Shown: piece by piece, positions 13,401 to 22,400 of the stretch
Position numbering within the stretch: the first letter of the stretch is position 1
How the letters are laid out: each line of letters starts with the position of its first letter
NCBI GenBank assembly: GCA_032718475.1
Contig: JAUCBJ010004839.1
Coordinates: 1-64,000 of the forward strand
Direction: 5' to 3'
Source: Nemertoderma westbladi
Taxonomy: Eukaryota > Xenacoelomorpha > Nemertodermatida > Nemertodermatidae
Length of the DNA: 64,000 bases
Made by a program: the position numbers and the translations under genes
The notes under the pieces: generated by a model
Databases searched by the model: none
Seen by the model: the letters and a program-made list of their open reading frames with translations, nothing else
Told to the model about the DNA's origin: nothing

Positions 13401-16400
13401 ATGTTCTCTCTGTTCTTGTGTAACTTTTTCCTTACAGAATACCCGTCACACTAATGTTCACTCTGTTGTTATGTTACTTTTTCCTTACAGACTACCCGTC
13501 ACACTAATGTTCTCTCTGTTATGTAACCTTTTCCTTACAGAATACCCGTCACACTAATGTTCACTCTGTTGTTATGTTACTTTTTCCTTACAGACTACCC
13601 GTCACACTAATGTTCTCTCTGTTGTTGTGTAACTTTTTCCTTACAGGCTACCCGTCACACTAATGTTCTCTCTGTTATGTAACCTTTTCCTTACAGGCTA
13701 CCCGTCACACTAATGTTCTTTCTGTTGTTGTGTAACCTTTTCCTTACAGACTACCCGTCACACTAATGTTCTCTCTGTTGTTATGTAACCTTTTCCTTAC
13801 AGACTACCCGTCACACTAATGTTCTCTCTGTTGTTATGTAACCTTTTCCTTACAAACTACCCGTCACACTAATGTTCTCTCTGTTGTTAGGTAACCTTTT
13901 CCTTACAGACTACCCGTCACACTAATGTTCTCTCTGTTGTTGTGTAACTTTTTCCTTACAGACTACCCGTCACACTAATGTTCTCTCTGTTGTTATGTAA
14001 CCTTTTCCTTACAGACTACCCGTCACACTAATGTTCTCTCTGTTGTTGTGTAACTTTTTCCTTACAGACTACCCGTCACACTAATGTTCTCTATGTTGTT
14101 ATGTAATCTTTTCCTTACAGACTACCCGTCACACTAATGTTCTCTCTGTTGTTGTGTAACCTTTTCCTTACAGACTACCCGTCACACTAATGTTCTCTCT
14201 GTTGTTATGTAACCTTTTCCTTACAGACTACCCGTCACACTAATGTTCTCTCTGTTGTTATGTAACCTTTTCCTTACAGACTACCCGTCACACTAATGTT
14301 CTCTCTGTTGTTATGTAACCTTTTCCTTACAGACTACCCGTCACACTAATGTTCTCTCTGTTGTTGTGTAACCTTTTCCTTACAGACTACCCGTCACACT
14401 AATGTTCTCTCTGTTGTTATGTAACTTTTTCCTTACAGGCTACCCGTCACACTAATGTTCTCTCTGTTGTTGTGTAACCTTTTCCTTACAGGCTACCCGT
14501 CACACTAATGTTCTCTCTGTTGTTGTGTAACCTTTTCCTTACAGACTACCCGTCACACTAATGTTCTCTCTGTTGTTATGTAACCTTTTCCTTACAGACT
14601 ACCCGTCACACTAATGTTCTCTCTGTTGTTATGTAACCTTTTCCTTACAGACTACCCGTCACACTAATGTTCTCTCTGTTGTTATGTAACTTTTTCCTTA
14701 CAGGCTACCCGTCACACTAATGTTCTCTCTGTTGTTGTGTAACCTTTTCCTTACAGGCTACCCGTCACACTAATGTTCTCTCTGTTGTTGTGTAACCTTT
14801 TCCTTACAGACTACCCGTCACACTAATGTTCTCTCTGTTGTTATGTAACCTTTTCCTTACAGGCTACCCGTCACACTAATGTTCTCTCTGTTGTTGTGTA
14901 ACCTTTTCCTTACAGACTACCCGTCACACTAATGTTCTCTCTGTTGTTATGTAACCTTTTCCTTACAGGCTACCCGTCACACTAATGTTCTCTCTGTTGT
15001 TATGTAACCTTTCCCTTACAGACTACCCGTCACACTAATGTTCTCTCTGTTGTTATGTAACCTTTTCCTTACAGTCTACCCGTCACACTAATGTTCTCTC
15101 TGTTGTTATGTAACCTTTTCCTTACAGACTACCCGTCACACTAATGTTCTCTCTGTTGTTATGTAACCTTTTCCTTACAGACTACCCGTCACACTAATGT
15201 TCTCTCTGTTGTTATGTAACGTTTTCCTTACAGACTACCCGTCACACTAATGTTATCTCTGTTTTATGTAACCTTTTCCTTACAGGCTACCCGTCACACT
15301 AATGTTGTATTCCGTTCCTGCCCCGACGACGGCCTGGATATCCAGTCGGACGACGCCAGCACCTCGGACACACCCGAGGGGGTTGAGGACGCGGTCGACC
15401 TTCCAACCTGCTCCTTATCGTCGGATAAATACATCGAACCGAGTGCAGCTGCTATTGGTGGGGGAAAGCGGTATGTTGTCCATACGATCTGATCGGGGGA
15501 TATTATTATTAACATCGGTATTTCGAAAAAAAAGTGTATTTTAAGAAACAAAGTTTATCCGTGACTCGGTTGTGTAAAGATTTATGATTCTGTATTGTAA
15601 ACAACTGTAAACGCGGGTCTATAAGACTGTTAAATAGTATCACTTCCCACGTAACACTACTGAGTATCGCACCTCCTGCATCTGTTTAGATTTGACTTTA
15701 TGGGTCTATTTGTTTTTTCTACAGGTTTCAACCCGGACTTTACAAGAGTTACGTCGCGTTTGAAACGACCAAATCAATGCGAGTCGAATTCAACTTCACG
15801 GTTGAGTTTAAAGCTGATCAGAAGGCCGGAGTTATTCTGTACATTGGTAGCCGACAGATTAATTCAGATGATTATCACGCCATATATATGTCGTCCGGCA
15901 AGGTAGGTTGTCGCGCAATATGTAAATATTTTCGGAATTAGGGTGACGTCATATTTATACTAGTGTTAGGACAGTTGCCCCCGTACAGTTGTAGCCCCCC
16001 GGACAATAGCCCCCCGTACAGTAGCCCCCGGACAATAGCCCCCCGTACAGTAGCCCCCGGACAATAGCCCCCCGTACAGTAGCCCCCGGACAATAGCCCC
16101 CCGTACAGTAGCCCCCGGACAATAGCCCCCCGTACAGTAGCCCCCGGACAATAGCCCCCCGTACAGTAGCCCCCGGACAATAGCCCCCCGTACAGTAGCC
16201 CCCGGACAATAGCCCCCCGGACAGTAGCCTCCCGGACAGTAGCACCGGACAGTAGCTCCCGGACAGTAGCCACCAGTTCACTAGCCCCCCGGACAGTTTA
16301 TTAGTAGTTTATTATTATTAGTTATTATTAAGGGGGTGGGAGGGGGTACACCATTTTGGTAAAAAATATCTTGAAATTATTTTTATGATCGATTATACTG

Positions 16401-19400
16401 CTCGATTAAATCTGAAAACCGCTATTTAATAGCTCTTTTAATTTTCAAGTTATGTAAATTTCCATTTAGGGAATCCTATTGAAATTACTATTACTACTGT
16501 ATGTATAATGAAAGGTCGATTATCTCCGAATATTTTTTTTATGAAATATTTTTTACTTCAAAACTCTAACTTCTACAATTTTTGAGCAATTAGTCTGAAA
16601 ATCTCTGTGGGTGTCTACATAGCCACCCTGCATAGAAGTATCAGACATTTTTTTTAAATTTTTAGTTATTAAAATTTAATACTATTTATAACAAACCTAA
16701 AAAATTAGCATAAATTTAGAGCGCCACCTAGCGGTGCAGAATTATTTTCACAAAATTTCGCCTGATAGTTATGTTGCCCCATCTTTGATCTATCATGTAA
16801 AAAAACTTTCATGTGATTTGATTCAAAACTGTAAAAGCCTTAGGGTTTTAAGCGCAACCACGTTTTATTTATTGTTAACTAGTATTAACTAGTATTAAAT
16901 AGCGAAAAAATAAAATTTTTCAAACCTGTCACGTAGAATAACATCTTAGGTACCTAAATTCCAAATTATAACCAAAACCAAATAATTTTGAAACGCTGAG
17001 AGTGATAAATCGAAGAGTTGTCCGAAAATGCCCCCCCCCCCCCCCCCCCCCCCCTTAATAATAGATTATCTCCATATTGTACCGGTACTTCACCTTATTA
17101 CAGCCTACAGGAGGTCCAACACACAATTTAATATAATAATCCCTTCACCTTCGGTCCAATACAACTTTACTCAACATTAATTTGATTGAGCAGATAATAA
17201 TAATATTAATTATTGGTTATTTTCTTTCACTTTAGATCGTCTTCTCTTATAAGTTAGGGAAAGAGGCGGGGGACAACGCGGCCACGTTGCTAAGCAACGA
17301 GATGTACAACAACGACACGTGGTACCGGGTCACAGCGACCCGAACCGGAAGGAAAGCGACACTCCGAATCGGGAATGAGTTCAAAGAAATCACCGCCCAG
17401 GGTACCTCGAAGTCGCTCCGATACGAGCCGCCCTTCCTCCTCGGGGGCGGACCGGACGGCGCGTCCCTCGCCAAGATCAACGCCATCGAGAGGTTGAGCT
17501 TCCCGGGGTGTCTGCGGGAGCCCCGGATATTCGGGGAGCCGCTGGTCTACACGGAGGAAGTCAATGTGTCCGAGTGTCCGGGTTTGTCAGAATCCGGAAT
17601 ATTCTTCGGAAAAGGTGCGTTTAGATGTTTATGTAAACTTGTGTTGATAATGTTAGCGGATTCAGTCCGCTATGCGCTCCAAACCACAAAATGGGGGAGG
17701 TGGTGGGGTGAGGGGGGGGGGGGCAATTTAGCAATATTGGCAGGAACATCCAATAAAAGGACCAAGCGAGCTGGTAGGTGGACTAATAATCCACCTCCGG
17801 TGAGCCAGGAGAGGTAATAAAGCCCAAGGGGACAGCTATATGGGGTGATTTATAAGGCAACCAATGGGAGGGCATTTAGTATCAACCCTAAGGCCATCAT
17901 GGTGCCTTGGCCCAATGGTCGTCATCTTGTTACCTAAATGTATATATAAATTGGTTGTGTGCAGTAGCAGTATCACTCACTTGGCTCTTATTCAGAGCAG
18001 AAGGTGATTAGTTTCCACCTAACTGTAAGCTACCTGTGAACCGTGCAATAAACAGCAAGTTGAGAACATTAGCATTAACCCATAATGTCGAACGGTTGGG
18101 ATCCCGAGGCCAACACAGGATCCCGTTACTGATAATTTTATCACTTTTTGTTAAATTGTGGAGGATATTTAATTCGATGGCTCTATCCATGCCAAACACA
18201 ATACCTCTTAACTTCTACAGCACATATTATGCTGTTTTGCCATTTTTAACGTAAACTATGAATTCTTCACTAATTATTGAGATAAACCTCGTTATATTTA
18301 CAGATGGTGGTTACGTGGAACTGTTTAACACAAGGGAAGGAGATGACGAGTACTTTATGGTCGGTTCCGATATGACTATCGAACTTTCTATTAAACCCAG
18401 GAAACACCACGGCGTTATATTTTACGTGGGGTTGCCGTTCTCGGCAAAAAGCGAATTGAGTGATTTCCTAGCGTTAGAGTTAGTCAACGGCCGATTGGAG
18501 GTTAGTTAGTAGAATTAGTCAACGGCCGATTGGAGGTTAGTTAGTAGAGTTAGTCAATGGCCGATTGGAGGTTAGTTAGTAGAGTTAGTCAACGGCCGAT
18601 TGGAGGTTAGTTAGTAGAGTGTTGTCAACGGCCGATTGGAGGTTAGTTAGTAGAGTTAGTCAATGGCCTATTGGAGGTTAGTTAGTAGAGTTAGTCAACG
18701 GCCGATTGGAGGTTAGTTAGTAGAGTTAGTCAATGGCCGATTGGAGGTTAGTTAGTAGAGTTAATTAGTAGAGTTAGTAAAAGGCCGATTGGAGGTTAGT
18801 TAGTAAAATTAGTCAACGGCCGATTGGAGGTTAGTTAGTAGAGTCAGTCAATGGCCGATTGGAGGTTAGTTAGTAGAGTTAGTCAACGGCCGATTGGAGG
18901 TTAGTTAGTAGAGTGTTGTCAACGGCCGATTGGAGGTTAGTTAGTAGAGTTAGTCAATGGCCTATTGGAGGTTAGTTAGTAGAGTTAGTCAACGGCCGAT
19001 TGGAGGTTAGTTAGTAGAGTTAGTTAGTAGAGTTAGTCAATGGCCGATTGGAGGTTAGTTAGTAGAGTTAATTAGTAGAGTTAGTAAAAGGCCGATTGGA
19101 GGTTAGTTAGTAGAATTAGTCAACGGCCGATTGGAGGTTAGTTAGTTAGTAGAGTTAGTCAACGGCCGATTGGAGGTTAGTTAGTAGAGTTAGTCAATGG
19201 CCTATTGGAGGTTAGTTAGTAGAGTTAGTCAACGGCCGATTGGAGGTTAGTTAGTAGAGTTAGTCAATGGCCGATTGGAGGTTAGTTAGTAGAGTTAATT
19301 AGTAGAGTTAGTAAAAGGCCGATTGGAGGTTAGTTAGTAAAATTAGTCAACGGCCGATTGGAGGTTAGTTAGTAGAGTCAGTCAATGGCCGATTGGAGGT

Positions 19401-22400
19401 TAGTTAGTAGAGTTAGTCAACGGCCGATTGGAGGTTAGTTAGTAGAGTGTTGTCAACGGCCGATTGGAGGTTAGTTAGTAGAGTTAGTCAATGGCCTATT
19501 GGAGGTTAGTTAGTAGAGTTAGTCAACGGCCGATTGGAGGTTAGTTAGTAGAGTTAGTTAGTAGAGTTAGTCAATGGCCGATTGGAGGTTAGTTAGTAGA
19601 GTTAATTAGTAGAGTTAGTAAAAGGCCGATTGGAGGTTAGTTAGTAGAATTAGTCAACGGCCGATTGGAGGTTAGTTAGTTAGTAGAGTTAGTCAACGGC
19701 CGATTGGAGGTTAGTTAGTAGAGTTAGTCAATGGCCTATTGGAGGTTAGTTAGTAGAGTGTTGTCAACGGCCGATTGGAGGTTAGTTAGTAGAGTTAGTC
19801 AATGGCCTATTGGAGGTTAGTTAGTAGAGTTAGTCAACGGCCGATTGGGGGTTAGTTAGTAGAGTTAGTTAGTAGAGTTAGTCAATGGCCGATTGGAGGT
19901 TAGTTAGTAGAGTTAATTAGTAGAGTTAGTAAAAGGCCGATTGGAGGTTAGTTAGTAAAATTAGTCAACGGCCGATTGGAGGTTAGTTAGTAGAGTCAGT
20001 CAATGGCCTATTGGAGGTTAGTTAGTAGAGTTAGTTAATGGCCGATTGGAGTTTAGTTAGTATAGTTAGTCAATGGCCATAATTGGAGTTTAGTTAGTAG
20101 AGTTAGTCAATGGCCGATGGGAGGTTAGTTAGTAGAGTGTTGTCAACGGCCAATGGGAGGTTAGTTAGTAGAGTTAGTCAACGGCCGATTGGAGGTTAGT
20201 TAGTAGAGTTAGTCAACGGCCGATTGTAGTTTAGTTAGTAGAGTTAATCAACGGCCGATGGGAGGTTAGTTAGTAGAGTGTTGTCAACGGCCGATTGGAG
20301 TTTAGTTAGTAGAATTTGTTAGTAGAGTTAGTCAAAGGCCGATGGGAGGTTAGTTAGTGGAGTGTTGTCAACGGCCGATTGGAGTTTAATTAGTAGAGTT
20401 TGTTAGTAGAGTTAGTTAGTACAGTTGGTCAATGGCCGATTGGAGTTTAGTTAGTATAGTTAGTCAATGGCCAATTGGAGTTTAGTTAGTAGAGTTAGTC
20501 AACGGCCGATGGGAGGTTAGTTAGTATAGTTAGTTAGTAGAGTTAGTTAGTAGAGTTAATTAGTAGAGTTAGTCAAAGGCCGATGGGAGGTTAGTTAGTA
20601 GAGTGTTGTCAACGGCCGATTGGAGTTTAGTTAGTAGAGTTTGTTAGTAGAGTTAGTCAAAGGCCGATGGGAGGTTAGTTAGTGGAGTGTTGTCAACGGC
20701 CGATTGGAGTTTAGTTAGTAGAGTTTGTTAGTAGAGTTAGTTAGTACAGTTAGTCAATGGCCGATTGGAGTTTAGTTAGTAGAGTTAGTCAATGGCCGAT
20801 TTGAGGTTAGTTAGTAGAGTTAGTCAATGGCCGATGGGAGGTTAGTTAGTGGAGTGTTGTCAACGGCCGATTGGAGTTTAGTTAGTAGAGTTAGTCAAAG
20901 GCCGATGGGAGGTTAGTTAGTGGAGTGTTGTCAACGGCCGATTGGAGTTTAGTTAGTAGAGTTTGTTAGTAGAGTTAGTCAAAGGCCGATGGGAGGTTAG
21001 TTAGTGGAGTGTTGTCAACGGCCGATTGGAGTTTAGTTAGTAGAGTTTGTTAGTAGAGTTAGTTAGTGCAGTTAGTCAATGGCCGATTGGAGTTTAGTTA
21101 GTATAGTTAGTCAATGGCCAATTGGAGTTTAGTTAGTAGAGTTAGTCAACGGCCGATGGGAGGTTAGTTAGTAGAGTTAGTTAGTAGAGTTAGTTAGTAG
21201 AGTTAATTAGTAGAGTTAGTCAAAGGCCGATGGGAGGTTAGTTAGTAGAGTGTTGTCAACGGCCGATTGGAGTTTAGTTAGTAGAGTTTGTTAGTAGAGT
21301 TAGTCAAAGGCCGATGGGAGGTTAGTTAGTGGAGTGTTGTCAACGGCCGATTGGAGTTTAGTTAGTAGAGTTAGTCAACGGCCGATGGGAGGTTAGTTAG
21401 TAGAGTTAGTTAGTAGAGTTAGTTAGTAGAGTTAATTAGTAGAGTTAGTCAAAGGCCGATGGGAGGTTAGTTAGTAGAGTGTTGTCAACGGCCGATTGGA
21501 GTTTAGTTAGTAGAGTTTGTTAGTAGAGTTAGTCAAAGGCCGATGGGAGGTTAGTTAGTGGAGTGTTGTCAACGGCCGATTGGAGTTTAGTTAGTAGAGT
21601 TTGTTAGTAGAGTTAGTTAGTACAGTTAGTCAATGGCCGATTGGAGTTTAGTTAGTAGAGTTAGTCAATGGCCGATTGGAGGTTAGTTAGTAGAGTTAAT
21701 TAGTAGAGTTAGTCAAAGGCCGATTGTTATTTAGATCGTAGAGTTAGTCAATGGCCGATTGGGGGTTAGTTAGTAGAGTTAGTCAATGGCCGATGGGAGG
21801 TTAGTTAGTAGAGTGTTGTCAACGGCCGATTGGAGTTTGTTAGTAGAGTTAGTTAGTAGCGTTAGTCAATGGCCGATTGGAGGTTAGTTAGTAGAGTTAG
21901 TCAACGGCCGATTGGAGGTTAGTTAGTAGAGTTAGTCAATGGCCGATTTGAGGTTAGTTAGTAGAGTTAGTCAATGGCCGATTTGAGGTTAGTTAGTAGA
22001 GTTAGTCAATGGCCGATTTGAGGTTAGTTAGTAGAGTTAGTCAATGGCCGATGGGACTTAGTTATTAGAGTTAGTTAGTACAGTTACTCAATGGCCGATT
22101 GGAGTTTAGTTAGTAGAGTTAGTCAATGGCCGATGGGAGTTAGTTATTAGAGTTAGTTAGTACAGTTAGTCAATGGCCGATTGGAGTTTAGTTAGTAGAG
22201 TTAGTCTTACTTGGCTAGTTAGCTATATAGTTAGTTTTACTTACCATAGGCGTATAGGGTTCCTGTGTTCTGTGGTCTGACTTCTGTTTGGGCTAGGTGG
22301 TAACAGAGTTGATGGTGCGATTAATTTAGGTCATTGGTGCATTATAGAGATAGGCTTGGCTAATTCCCTGTGCAGCTGACGAGGTGTCGAGGATTAGCGC

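Larger units (their letters stand above)
5561..15285 (+). other. Intron 7 (9.7 kb) packed with mobile DNA and splice-site repeats
   Basis: It begins GTAAGT and ends CCTTACAG. In order it holds: AT-rich DNA (to about 5,860); a degraded LINE (to about 11,830) interrupted by an inverted-repeat element; AT-rich low-complexity DNA (11,830-12,129); and a 53-bp tandem array that runs straight into exon 8. Confidence 0.85.

Noticed and set aside
12130-15306. CRISPR-like direct repeats
   Set aside because: The units abut without unique spacers, the DNA is from an animal genome, and the repeat matches an exon-intron boundary.
18477-22200. Recursive-splicing ratchet sites
   Set aside because: A ratchet site needs a pyrimidine tract and AG directly before GT. 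These units have AG|GT but the upstream bases are exonic and purine-rich, so they resemble donors only.
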